Part shown: piece by piece, positions 35,858-44,971 of the stretch
How positions within the stretch are numbered: the stretch's first letter is position 1
Layout: each line of letters opens with the position of its first letter
From: Desulfobotulus mexicanus
Lineage (GTDB): Bacteria; Desulfobacterota; Desulfobacteria; Desulfobacterales; ASO4-4
Direction of reading: 5' to 3'
DNA: 64,000 nucleotides
NCBI RefSeq assembly: GCF_006175995.1
Contig: NZ_VDMB01000004.1
Coordinates: 124,001-188,000 of the forward strand
The notes under the pieces: generated by a model
Seen by the model: only the letters and a program-made list of their open reading frames with translations
Told to the model about the DNA's origin: nothing
Databases searched by the model: none
Position numbers and translations under genes: made by a program

Positions 35858-37516
35858 ATGAACCCCAACACACCTTCGGATGCAGATGTTATAAAGCTGC
35901 GGGAAGAGCTTGCCCTAACAAAAAAAAAGCTTGAAGAAGAACGCATTAGGCGAAAGCGGCTGAAAGCAGGACTGCACTTCACGGACCTTGTAAGCACAGC
36001 ACTTCTGGATACCATCAGCGATGCCCTGATGCTGATCCGGCCCGATGCCCGCATCCTGCGCATCAATCAGGCCATGCGCAGATGGTATAATATCCCCGAA
36101 GACAGAGAAGCCGAAGGACAGAACCTCTGGGATCTTCTCTCTGAAACACAGCGTATTCAGAGGCAAAAACATCTGGCTTCGGTGCTGGCCACAGGAAAAC
36201 CCCTGCACTATGAAGCCCAGAACGGCTCCATGCACATGGCCCTTTCCATATGGCCGGTTTTTGATGCAAAAATGCAGATCACTGCACTTTTTGTGCTGGG
36301 AAGGGACATCTCCAGCCAAAAAGAAGCCGAAACCAGAGCCAAAAACCAGCAGGAACAACTGATTCAGGCGGCTAAAATGGTGGCTCTGGGTACTCTGGTA
36401 TCTGGCGTAGCCCACGAAATCAACAATCCCACCAACTTTATCATGCTCAACCTGCCCCTGATCGAAGATTCATGGGAGTCCGCCCGCCCCATTCTTCAGG
36501 CATATTATGAAAGCAGAGGGGAATTTGATCTGGGGGGGCTTCCCTATTCGGAAATGAAGGATTATCTGCCGGAGCTTTTTGAAGGTATCCGTGACGGCGG
36601 CCGCCGCATCCGCAATATCGTGGAAGATCTGAAAAACTTTGCCCGTCAGGACAGCCCTGATCTTTCCCGCAAAGTAGATATAAACGAGGTTGTACGCACG
36701 GGCATCAGCCTTCTGGGTACCCTGATCCGTAAAAATGCCCCCCGTTTCCGGGTACGCTACGGAGAAAACATTCCATCCATCCGGGGCAATCCCCAGAAAC
36801 TGGAACAGGTCATCATCAACCTTATCCAGAATGCCTGTCAGGCTCTGACGGACAGGGATCAGGCCATCCGGGTCCATACCCTCTATGATTCTGCTGCAAG
36901 GGAAATCCGTGTGGCAATTAAAGATGAAGGCAGGGGTATACCGGAGCATATTCTCCCCCACGTTCAGGACCCCTTTTACACCACCCGCAGGGATCAGGGC
37001 GGTACAGGCCTCGGACTTTCCATTTCAGCAAGCATCATCCGTGAACACGGCGGGCGTTTGGAAATCAGCAGCGAAGAAGGAAAAGGCTCGGTTTTCACCC
37101 TCTGCCTTCCCCTCCAGCCACCGGCCATGCGGAAAAAAATCCTTGTGGTGGATGATGAAAAGGGTATCCGCACCCTGCTTGCGGACATGCTCAGGGAAAA
37201 TGCCCTCTTTGATGTGCATGAGGCGGACTCGGGCATGGCCGCCTGCCTGAAGCTGGGTTCCCTGAAGCCGGATCTTCTGGTTCTGGATCTGAACATGCCG
37301 GACATGAATGGCGTTGAAGTCTGTGAATGGGTTAGGACTGAACCAGACCTTAAAGATCTTAAAATCATTATTGTTACAGGCTACGGAGCTGCTTCCGCCA
37401 TTGCTGAACTTGAAAAACTGGATGTCCCCGATGTGCTGGCCAAACCCGTATCCATGAAGGATCTTGAACAGTCTGCCATCAGACTCCTCGGGCTTTCCGA
37501 CGGGGAACAGTCATGA
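35858..37516 (+). CDS. PAS-domain hybrid histidine kinase with C-terminal receiver
   Basis: A 552-residue cytoplasmic kinase. It has a coiled coil at about residues 10-45, a PAS domain at about 50-155 and phospho-acceptor His in VSGVAHEINNPTNFIM (about 187). The GHKL ATPase domain has N-box NLIQNACQAL, DEGRGIP and GGTGLGLSIS. A receiver with Asp in LLVLDLNMPDMNG ends the protein (about 428-545). No membrane segment is seen, so the signal is probably cytoplasmic or comes from the chemosensory proteins upstream. Its stop overlaps the next regulator by 4 bases; the two are a likely pair. Confidence 0.9.
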   Translation: MNPNTPSDADVIKLREELALTKKKLEEERIRRKRLKAGLHFTDLVSTALLDTISDALMLIRPDARILRINQAMRRWYNIPEDREAEGQNLWDLLSETQRIQRQKHLASVLATGKPLHYEAQNGSMHMALSIWPVFDAKMQITALFVLGRDISSQKEAETRAKNQQEQLIQAAKMVALGTLVSGVAHEINNPTNFIMLNLPLIEDSWESARPILQAYYESRGEFDLGGLPYSEMKDYLPELFEGIRDGGRRIRNIVEDLKNFARQDSPDLSRKVDINEVVRTGISLLGTLIRKNAPRFRVRYGENIPSIRGNPQKLEQVIINLIQNACQALTDRDQAIRVHTLYDSAAREIRVAIKDEGRGIPEHILPHVQDPFYTTRRDQGGTGLGLSISASIIREHGGRLEISSEEGKGSVFTLCLPLQPPAMRKKILVVDDEKGIRTLLADMLRENALFDVHEADSGMAACLKLGSLKPDLLVLDLNMPDMNGVEVCEWVRTEPDLKDLKIIIVTGYGAASAIAELEKLDVPDVLAKPVSMKDLEQSAIRLLGLSDGEQS

Positions 37517-38919
37517 GCATGGAGAAAATCCATATCCTTGTGGTGGAAGATGAAGCCCACAGCCGCAACACCTACCGCATTCTTCTCCGGCAGGCTGGTT
37601 TTGAAAATATCCATCTGCTGGACAGGGGCGACGCTGTCCTTCCCTTCCTTGAAAAAAACAGCGTCGCCTGTATTCTTCTGGATCTGAACCTTCCGGGAAC
37701 CAATGGCGAGACCCTTCTACCCCGTATTCATGAAGAGTATCCCCACATTCCTGTCCTTATTCTGACGGGAGTCCATTTTGTGGAAACCGCCGTCCGGTGT
37801 ATGCAAAAGGGTGCCTTTGATTTCATGACCAAGCCTGTTGAAAGGGAGAGGCTTTTGGTGGGGGTCAGAAAAGCCCTTGAAGTCCGGGATCTGGCGGATA
37901 CGACACGCCGTTTTCAGGGTGGAAGAAGCGAAAAACTAAAATATCCTGAACTCTTTGCACCCATCATCACCCGCAGTTCTGCCATGGAAAATCTCTTTCA
38001 TTATATGGAAGCCGTAGCACCTTCTTCCCTGCCTGTACTCATCACAGGAGAAACAGGAACGGGAAAAGAATTGATCGCACAGGTTTTGCACAGGCTTTCC
38101 GGGCGAACAGGTGAGTTTGTGGGCTGCAATATTGCAGGACTGGATGAGGCACTGATTTCAGACACCCTTTTTGGCCATGAACGGGGAGCTTTCACCCATG
38201 CGGAAAAAAAACGCGAGGGACTTGTGGCTCGGGCGAAAAACGGCACCCTCTTTCTGGATGAAATCGGAGAAATGCCTTCACAGACTCAGGTGAAACTTCT
38301 GCGCTTTCTTCAGGAAGGCGATTATCTTCCCGTTGGTGCTGATAAACCAAGGCGCTCTTCCGCCCGTATCCTTGCCGCCACCAACCGGCATCCTGAAACC
38401 ATGAAAGAGGGAAAGGGCTTTCGTAAAGATCTCTTTTACCGCCTTGCTCCCCACAGTATTCATCTGCCCCCTCTAAGGGAAAGGCCGGAAGACATCCCGC
38501 TGCTGCTGGAGCATTTTTCCAGACAGGCAGCCATGGATATGAATCTGCCTTTTCCAAAAATTGAAAAAAATCTTGTTCAGGTACTGCAAAAGCATGATTT
38601 TCCCGGGAACATAAGGGAATTTCAGGGGCTGGTTCACGATGCCGTGGGCAAAAGCCGGGGCAGGCCCCTTTGTCCTGATCACTTTAATCTTCCGGAAACC
38701 CTGACAGTAAAATCAAAAAAAGACGATGATTTCAACCATGACCATGCCTTTCTTCCCCTAGACCCCTTCCCTACTCTGGCAGATGCAGAAGCGTCCCTTA
38801 TCCTTGAAGCCCTCCACAGGGAAAAGGGCAATCAGACCCGTGCGGCGGAGCTGCTGGGCATTTCAAGGCAGACTTTAAACAGAAAACTGCGGCAGGATAA
38901 AAAATCTCCCCATGGATAA
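37513..38919 (+). CDS. NtrC-family response regulator with variant GAFTHA loop
   Basis: A 468-residue regulator. The receiver spans residues 1-120 (Asp in ILLDLNLPG, Lys in FMTKPV). An AAA+ domain at about 150-385 has Walker A GETGTGKE, Walker B LFLDEIGEM and arginine-finger region FRKDLFYRL. A Fis-type helix-turn-helix ends the protein (TRAAELLGISRQTLNRKL). The loop that contacts sigma-54, normally GAFTGA, reads GAFTHA, replacing the second Gly with His. ATPase motifs are otherwise intact. It may be an activator with altered sigma-54 contact, or one that regulates without it. Confidence 0.9.
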   Translation: MSMEKIHILVVEDEAHSRNTYRILLRQAGFENIHLLDRGDAVLPFLEKNSVACILLDLNLPGTNGETLLPRIHEEYPHIPVLILTGVHFVETAVRCMQKGAFDFMTKPVERERLLVGVRKALEVRDLADTTRRFQGGRSEKLKYPELFAPIITRSSAMENLFHYMEAVAPSSLPVLITGETGTGKELIAQVLHRLSGRTGEFVGCNIAGLDEALISDTLFGHERGAFTHAEKKREGLVARAKNGTLFLDEIGEMPSQTQVKLLRFLQEGDYLPVGADKPRRSSARILAATNRHPETMKEGKGFRKDLFYRLAPHSIHLPPLRERPEDIPLLLEHFSRQAAMDMNLPFPKIEKNLVQVLQKHDFPGNIREFQGLVHDAVGKSRGRPLCPDHFNLPETLTVKSKKDDDFNHDHAFLPLDPFPTLADAEASLILEALHREKGNQTRAAELLGISRQTLNRKLRQDKKSPHG

Positions 38920-38985
38920 AGGGAATTGCCACGGAATACATCAGGGGGGAAAAAATGCGGGCAAGGGGCTTTTAAGGTCGCCTGC

Positions 38986-40540
38986 TCATGGAAGAAGTTC
39001 CCATGAAAAATTTGTAATATTTCGTTCTTCTGCGGAAAAGACCATACCCACCAGATAGATTTTTTTTCCATCGGCCCTGTATTTTTCGTGATACCCCTTG
39101 TCCTTGATCTGCTGCAGAGCGGCGGCGGCACTTTTTTCCTGTGAAGCCATTTTAAACTCAATAATATACACCTTATCATCGGTACGCAGACTTAAGTCCA
39201 TGCTGCCCCTGTTTGTTCTGTCTTCTGGCGTGACATCAATTCCCATGGATGCAAAATAGCTATAAAAAAACAGAGGCATAATGGCCTTCACAGGCCTCCA
39301 TGGTATTTTTTCTGTACCAGTCATGGGGAATGGCGGCTAAAAGGGCATGGAAATACCTGTGCAGAATATCCGGTTCCCCCTTAAGAATGCTTTCATACAA
39401 AGGCATTCTTGCGGATTCCCGCTGATGCAGGTCGTCAATGAAATAGGCAAGGAGAGAATCGTTCAGGGCGGATTTTACTTCCATGTTGGGATATCCAAGG
39501 GTGTACTGGGTCAGCGCACCGATCTGCCGCATTCCCCGAATGGTAAGGTAGCCCGTCTGAAAAAGCAGGGCTTCCGGGCTGATGCGCTCAATGTCAAAGC
39601 TGTCCAGAATGGTTCCTGTGGCCTGAACCTGCTCCATTTCAAAGGATCGGAAATTATTTTTTTTAAGTATCTGGATTAAAAATGTGGGAGTACCCGTCTC
39701 AAACCAGTAGTTGCGTATCTGGCGGCTCTGGAGGGCATTGAGGATGGCAAAGGGATTGTAAACCTTTTCTCCTAACCATGCATAGCCATTGTACCACTGC
39801 CGTATGAGATCCATGTCAAGGCCCTGAAGCCTGTCTTCAAAAACACTGTACAGCTCCCCTTCCGTATACCCGCAAAGGGTGGCGTAGGCTTCGTTCAGGG
39901 TAATGTCCTGCAGGTGATTAAGGCCGCTGAAATGGGAAACCTTGGAGAACTTGCTCACGCCCGCTATCAAAACAAACTCCAGGTGGGCATCCGCATCCTT
40001 GAGAACGGAATAGAAGTTTTTCAGTTCCTCCCGAATGCTGACGGCAAGTTCCGTATCATCAATGCGGTCCAGAATGGGCTTGTCGTACTCATCAATGAGT
40101 ACCACCACCTTTTTACCGGTTTTCCGGGCAATTTTGACAATGGCTTCCATGAAACGACCATCCACGGACTTTTTTTCATAGTCAATCCCATGCTCATTGC
40201 GGATATCAAGGAGAAAGGATTCAATCTTGACCTGAAGCTCCCCAAGGCTGCGGATGACACCGGAACCAAAGCTGATATGGATAACGGGGCTGGCATTCTC
40301 CCAGTCCCAGTTATGCTCAAGGTAAAGGCCTTTGAAAAGGTCCTTTCTGCCAGCAAAGGCCTGATGCAGGGTATCCAGAAAGAGGCTTTTTCCAAATCTG
40401 CGGGGTCTTGAAAGAAAAAAAAAGCCGCCGCCTTCATTCAGCAGTTTTTCTACAAAGGGGGTTTTATCCACATAGTAGAATTCGTCCGGATTTTTTCTGA
40501 TTTTTTCAAAGCTCTGGATACCTATGGGCAGTTTTTTCAT
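38986..40540 (-). pseudogene. AAA-ATPase/PD-(D/E)XK nuclease-family gene, frameshifted
   Basis: The N-terminal part (ATG 40540 after GAAGGAAATC) encodes an AAA-ATPase-like domain: GIQSFEKIRKNPDEFYYVDK, P-loop LSRPRRFGKSLFL and VLIDEYDKPILD. It stops at 39260. The C-terminal nuclease part, with DLSLRTDDKVYIIEFKMA (a D...ExK-type core), is in another frame down to 38986. Dropping one T from the T7 run (A7 at 39264-39270 on the plus strand) restores VFYSYFASMG and a single 517-residue protein of family length. It is either a recent mutation, a phase-variable tract, translational slippage or a sequencing error. Confidence 0.8.
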
Positions 40541-40605
40541 CTTGATTTCCTTCAAAAAAACTATGTTTCTGTAGGTCTAAGTGTTTTAGCAAAAGCTCAA
40601 GCTGG

Positions 40606-41994
40606 TCAGGCATGGTCACCTCCCTTGCCCAGCAGGGCCTTGCCCTTTGCAGTGAGGCGGTATTTTTGAGTCGGGCTTTTGGGGGAAGAGGGCTGAGTCA
40701 TTTCTATAAATCCGGCTTCAAGGGCAGGTTGTAAATAGTCGTATAGAAAAGTTGGTCGGTGAGCTAATTTTAAAACACTCATCAGTTCTTTAGTTCCTTT
40801 TATCTGCCACCCAATTGCTTCAAGCAGCCGTTTTACTTGTTCGGTTACTTGTTCGGTTACTTGTTCGGTTACTTGTTCCCCTGTTTGCCCGGCTATTTTT
40901 TGCAAATCATTTTCTTTTGGCAAGGGTTGAGCATAGGGAAAAACCACTCGCATGAAATTCCGGCTGATCTGAAAGCACTCACGACCATAGGCTTCTAAAA
41001 TACGAGGAATTCCTGAGCCAAGATGTTCGACAATTTCAAGATCCCGGAATATCCGCATAATTTCCTTATTGCGGGGGGCTGTATGGCCTGCAAAGAAATC
41101 TTCCATTTCAAGACCATAGGGTAATCCTCCGGCAGAGGTGATTTCCAGCCTGTCAGAAAAAAATTCAAATTTGGGGATACTGCCATTGGAGTAATCATTA
41201 TGAACAATGGCATTGACCACTGCTTCCCGCAGGGCAATGGGGTTGATCATCGGGCGCTCTTCCCGCAAAGGAACACCAATTCTGGTATAAATGGTATTTT
41301 CGACATTCATTCTGTCCATAACATTTTTATAGGCTTTAATCAGAGAACAGCGGCCAAAATCAATATTTTCTACAAGATCAACCCGTGTAGTGTCCGCATA
41401 TTTTGCAACCTGAACAGAAACCCCGTTTTCATCTGCTAAAAGATAAGCGGCATAATTGGGCTTTCCTTCGGGAGTCAGCAGTTCCAGATTTTTCATGAAG
41501 GAGGTATTCAGGTGCAAGCCCCTTGTTTCATAATAGATTTTAAGCTGTTCAAAGGTAAGATTGTGGCGGGTTGATTCCATTTTTCCAATGGTATTGCGGA
41601 TTCTTCTGCTGTAGAGAGAATCTATCATCTCTTGGGACATGGGTTCGCTTGAACTGCCTATCCGTATAAAACAGCCTTTTTCTGTCATACCATATTTGCG
41701 TAAATAATAGGGCTTTTCCATACCTCCGGCAACGATGATCCGGATAAGCTTTTTGTCTTCTTTTACTTCCAGAATCACATCAAAAAGCCCCATGGCGGAA
41801 GGCTGGATATTGTTTTTGATTCTGTCTTTGATAATCAGCTGAAGCTGATCACTTTTATCTACGCCAACAGCAGTGCCCTTATCATCTATGCCGATAAAAA
41901 TTACACCACCGTCACGATAATTCAGAAAGGCGACAACTTCTTTTTCCAATGAATCAGTCAGCTCTTTTTTGTATTCAATGCGATTTGATTCCAC
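40606..41994 (-). CDS. AlbA_2 (Schlafen-like) domain ATP-binding protein with winged-helix tail
   Basis: A 462-residue protein. An N-terminal AlbA_2 domain (EYKKELTDSLEKEVVAFLNYRDGGVIFIGIDD) is followed by a GHKL-type ATPase region (ALREAVVNAIVHNDYS, ITSAGGLPYG, GSGIPRI). It ends in a winged-helix-like segment. Between them sits an EQVT repeat encoded by 12-base tandem units. Such proteins are often annotated as RecG-like or transcriptional regulators; the activity is not established. The start is GTG at 41994 after GGGAGG. It lies 65 bases upstream of the frameshifted nuclease gene on the same strand, in what looks like an accessory region. Confidence 0.75.
   Translation of the reverse strand: MESNRIEYKKELTDSLEKEVVAFLNYRDGGVIFIGIDDKGTAVGVDKSDQLQLIIKDRIKNNIQPSAMGLFDVILEVKEDKKLIRIIVAGGMEKPYYLRKYGMTEKGCFIRIGSSSEPMSQEMIDSLYSRRIRNTIGKMESTRHNLTFEQLKIYYETRGLHLNTSFMKNLELLTPEGKPNYAAYLLADENGVSVQVAKYADTTRVDLVENIDFGRCSLIKAYKNVMDRMNVENTIYTRIGVPLREERPMINPIALREAVVNAIVHNDYSNGSIPKFEFFSDRLEITSAGGLPYGLEMEDFFAGHTAPRNKEIMRIFRDLEIVEHLGSGIPRILEAYGRECFQISRNFMRVVFPYAQPLPKENDLQKIAGQTGEQVTEQVTEQVTEQVKRLLEAIGWQIKGTKELMSVLKLAHRPTFLYDYLQPALEAGFIEMTQPSSPKSPTQKYRLTAKGKALLGKGGDHA
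40835..40879. repeat. 12-base minisatellite inside the AlbA_2 gene
   Basis: Three exact copies of ACTTGTTCGGTT and a fourth partial copy (ACTTGTTCC). The unit length is a multiple of three, so copy-number changes would keep frame and add or remove EQVT units in the linker of the protein. Confidence 0.85.
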
Positions 41995-42245
41995 TAAGAG
42001 CCTCCCAAAGCCTGCATCAGCTCAGTTTTCAAGGCATCACGGGTGGCATTCATCAGTCTACCCCTCTTCCCTCGTTTTTTACTTTCCGGGAGAAAGAACC
42101 TACACAAAAAATTTATCTCCATCATAATCCGGAAAAGTATCCCGTTTTCATAGGATAGCCCGACCATTATTACAAGTTCTTTTGCAGTCTCTGCTCTGCT
42201 CTTCTTCTGAAAACGCCTCAAAAGTTCCAGCACCTGAAACGGCAA
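41994..42245 (-). CDS. Doubtful 83-residue open frame upstream of the AlbA_2 gene
   Basis: A reading frame from a TTG at 42245 whose TAG stop overlaps the GTG start of the AlbA_2 gene. That hints at coupling. The translation is basic, with a hydrophobic middle and a KKRGKRGR patch, but has no recognised domain and no good ribosome site. It could be a remnant of a mobile element or chance. The bases from here to 42398 include GGGGTCAGAT, a phrase I associate with flanks of REP-associated transposases, but no transposase is present. Confidence 0.25.
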   Translation of the reverse strand: MPFQVLELLRRFQKKSRAETAKELVIMVGLSYENGILFRIMMEINFLCRFFLPESKKRGKRGRLMNATRDALKTELMQALGGS

Positions 42246-42398
42246 GGAACAATCCAGCCATGAGGCAGGTTCTCCAGCATAAAGGAGATAGAGATTGGGG
42301 ATCAGTGCCCTTGCTATGGCAATGCGCTTGTCATGGGGTCAGATTCTGGAGTATAGAGATTTGTATAATCCTTTGATAATAAAAAAGTGGGGATAACG

Positions 42399-44360
42399 AT
42401 GCAGAAAAAAACAGCCCTGATACGACAGATAAAAAGTCTTGCGGGAAAAAAAAGCCTTTCCCATCCAATTTTAATAATGTTTTTAGCTGCTTTATGCATA
42501 TGGGCCATTTCCCTGCGCCCCCCTACCCTCATTTCAGCCATGGCATCGGCCCTGAGCGATACCTATTATACCTTCAATACAAAAACGCCCTCTTCCTCCC
42601 TTGTTTTCATTGATATTGACCACGAAAGCGTTAAGGAATTTGGCAGGTGGCCATGGTCAAGGGATATTCTTGCAAAGGGTTTTTCCTCACTATCCAAGGC
42701 AAAGGTCATCGGGCTGGATATTATCTTTGCTGAACCCACTGAAGCAAAAAAAGATGCGGCACTGGCCGAAGCCCTCTCAGGGCTGCCCGTCATAGGCGGT
42801 ATCTTTTTAAATGGTCCTAGACTCTCTTCTCTGGGCGAGGATGTATATTATCATCTGCTGGACTCTTCCCTTATGCAGGCTGGAAAGGCCAGCCTTCTGG
42901 AGAGTGACAGGCTGGAAGCCCCCGTCTCACCCATACGTGAATCCATTCCCCTGCTGGCCGCCCTCAACACCCTGCCCGATGCGGATCAGCGTTTCCGTCA
43001 TTATCCTCTGGCCTTCTGGGTAGGAGATCTTGCCATTCCCAACCTTGGTGTACAGATGGCCCGCATGGCTCTGCATGAAGATCTTGTATTCACAGACAAT
43101 GGCATTTTCATGGGAGACAGAAAGATTCCTGCGGATGCAAGGGGTTCCATACGCTTAAATTTCTACAGACATGATTCCTATGCATCCATGGGTTTTACCC
43201 GCCTCATGGAAGATGATTTTGACCCGGATACCCTGAAGGATAAAATTGTCATTGTGGGTGTCAGCGAAGCCGGAGTCAGCGATCTGAGGGCCACACCCGT
43301 AGGACAGTTTCCCGGCCCCCTCATGCATCTCACCTTTGTGGCCAATCTTGAGGATGGCTCCATACCCGCAGAAATTTACGGATGGAAAATGGCAGGAGTT
43401 CTTTTTCTCTTCTGCCTTCTCTGGTGGCCATCCCTGCGCATGCAGATACCATGGCAGAGAATGTCCCTTTATACTTTGCTGTTTAGCGGTCTTTACGGAG
43501 CAGGTCTGGGGGGATACCTTTACGGAGGAGTCTGGCTGGAAATTTTTTATCCGGGACTCTGGCTTATGCTGGCCATTCTTACAGGGGAAGTGCATCTTTT
43601 CATGGAAAGCCGTGCCGGAAGCGAGGCCCTTCGTTCCGCTTTTTCCAGTTATCTGGCTCCTGAGGTAGTGGAAAGCCTGATCCGTAATCCGGAAAAACTC
43701 CGCCTTGGCGGAGAAGCCAGAGAACTTACCCTTCTCTTCACTGATCTCAGGGGCTTTACAGCCCGCTCAGAAACCATGGATGCCGAATCCATGGTTAAAC
43801 TGCTCAATGCCTATTTTGAACCCATGACCCATGCTGTTTTCACCTACAGAGGCACTCTGGATAAATATATAGGGGATGCCATCATGGCCATTTACAATGC
43901 GCCCATGGAAGATGATGATCACGCCTTCCATGCCTGTCTTTCGGCCATATGCATGCTAAGGGAGCTTGAAAAATTCAATGCCGAACACCCGGAGCATGAG
44001 CCGCTTCAAATGGGGATAGGTATCAATACCGGACCTGCGGTGGTGGGAAATCTTGGGTCTTCCTTCCGGTTCAGCTACACGGCCATCGGTGATGCGGTGA
44101 ATGTGGCTGCAAGGCTTGAAAGTGCCACCAAGGAAGTCAATCAGGAGCTTGTGGCAGAAAAAAATACAGGAAAAGATATTCCAGTGGACTATGCGGATAT
44201 TCTTCTGGGGGAGAGCACCTATCAGGCGGTCAAAGACCGTCTGCCCTGCACGCCTTTGCCTCCAAGGCCCCTTAAAGGTAAAAGCGGTTTCCTTGCCATC
44301 TACTCTTTAAGGTGGCGCGAAATAAAGGAGGCCCTGCTGGAAAAGCACAGGGCCAGATAA
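42399..44360 (+). CDS. CHASE2-domain adenylate/guanylate cyclase
   Basis: A 653-residue membrane cyclase. An N-terminal membrane helix lies at about residues 23-43. An extracytoplasmic CHASE2 sensor at about 50-310 begins VFIDIDHESVKEFGRWPW and ends DKIVIVGVSEAGVSDLRATPVG. Three membrane helices follow at about 325-400. The class III cyclase domain has metal Asp in LLFTDLRGFT, GDAIMAIY and the transition-state Asn-Arg in VNVAARLE. It makes cAMP or cGMP; base choice is not read here. The ATG at 42399 follows GGGGAT; a GTG at 42387 would add four residues. Confidence 0.9.
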   Translation: MQKKTALIRQIKSLAGKKSLSHPILIMFLAALCIWAISLRPPTLISAMASALSDTYYTFNTKTPSSSLVFIDIDHESVKEFGRWPWSRDILAKGFSSLSKAKVIGLDIIFAEPTEAKKDAALAEALSGLPVIGGIFLNGPRLSSLGEDVYYHLLDSSLMQAGKASLLESDRLEAPVSPIRESIPLLAALNTLPDADQRFRHYPLAFWVGDLAIPNLGVQMARMALHEDLVFTDNGIFMGDRKIPADARGSIRLNFYRHDSYASMGFTRLMEDDFDPDTLKDKIVIVGVSEAGVSDLRATPVGQFPGPLMHLTFVANLEDGSIPAEIYGWKMAGVLFLFCLLWWPSLRMQIPWQRMSLYTLLFSGLYGAGLGGYLYGGVWLEIFYPGLWLMLAILTGEVHLFMESRAGSEALRSAFSSYLAPEVVESLIRNPEKLRLGGEARELTLLFTDLRGFTARSETMDAESMVKLLNAYFEPMTHAVFTYRGTLDKYIGDAIMAIYNAPMEDDDHAFHACLSAICMLRELEKFNAEHPEHEPLQMGIGINTGPAVVGNLGSSFRFSYTAIGDAVNVAARLESATKEVNQELVAEKNTGKDIPVDYADILLGESTYQAVKDRLPCTPLPPRPLKGKSGFLAIYSLRWREIKEALLEKHRAR

Positions 44361-44432
44361 ATTAATTTCCCAAGAAACCTGTTTATGAGGCAGGTGCCTT
44401 ACACTGCTACGAAATAACTGAAAGTACGTCGT

Positions 44433-44942
44433 TCAGGCATGGCCGAAATGCTCAGGGTCCATTTTTTCAAGAATCTTTAACCATCTTCTGCCCTCTTCAG
44501 AGGTATCGGCAGCCTCGCTAATGATCTCAGCCTTTCCTGTTGTTTCCCCGACCAGTTCCTGACCAAAGAGCCGGGCTGCCATGAATATCGGCGCTTCAAA
44601 ACGCAGGGCCAAAGAAATGGCATCACTGGGCCTTGAATCCATGGAAAAGGCATCGCTTTCATCGGAACCAAGAAAAATTTTTGCAGAAAAACGACCTTCT
44701 TTCAGGCTTGTTACCTCTGCCCGGATCATCCTGTAACCTGTTTCACGAATAAAGGATGCAAAAAGATCATGGGTCATGGGGCTTTCAAGGTTTTCCTTGC
44801 GGATGGCTGCGGCAATGCCTGCGGCTTCCAGATGACCTATCACAAGGGGCACCGCCTGATCACTGTCGTATTTTTTCAGAATCAGCACAGGCTGACGAAT
44901 TGACGGATCCAGAGACAGACTGACTATTTCAACACGAAACAC
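44433..44942 (-). CDS. Bifunctional nuclease family protein (DUF151)
   Basis: A 169-residue protein of the BFN/DUF151 family, reported in other bacteria to have DNase and RNase activity. The pattern is typical: VPLVIGHLEAAGIAAAI, PMTHDLFASFI and MDSRPSDAISLALRFEAPIFMA. The start is GTG at 44942, six bases after AAGGAGG. A reading from 45032 would add 30 residues upstream of that ribosome site. It follows miaB by 29 bases and is the last gene of the DUF4911-miaB-BFN set. Confidence 0.82.
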   Translation of the reverse strand: MFRVEIVSLSLDPSIRQPVLILKKYDSDQAVPLVIGHLEAAGIAAAIRKENLESPMTHDLFASFIRETGYRMIRAEVTSLKEGRFSAKIFLGSDESDAFSMDSRPSDAISLALRFEAPIFMAARLFGQELVGETTGKAEIISEAADTSEEGRRWLKILEKMDPEHFGHA

Positions 44943-44971
44943 CGTGGTCCTCCTTGGGTATAAAAATACTG

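Noticed and set aside
40835-40879. Tandem repeats considered as a CRISPR fragment
   Set aside because: The 12-base units have no spacers and are in frame within a coding sequence. No cas genes are present in the window.
42317-42332. Possible sigma-54 site (TGGCAA-N5-TTGTC) before the CHASE2 cyclase
   Set aside because: It lacks the conserved C of the -24 box and the TTGCW of the -12 box, so it was not strong enough to call.
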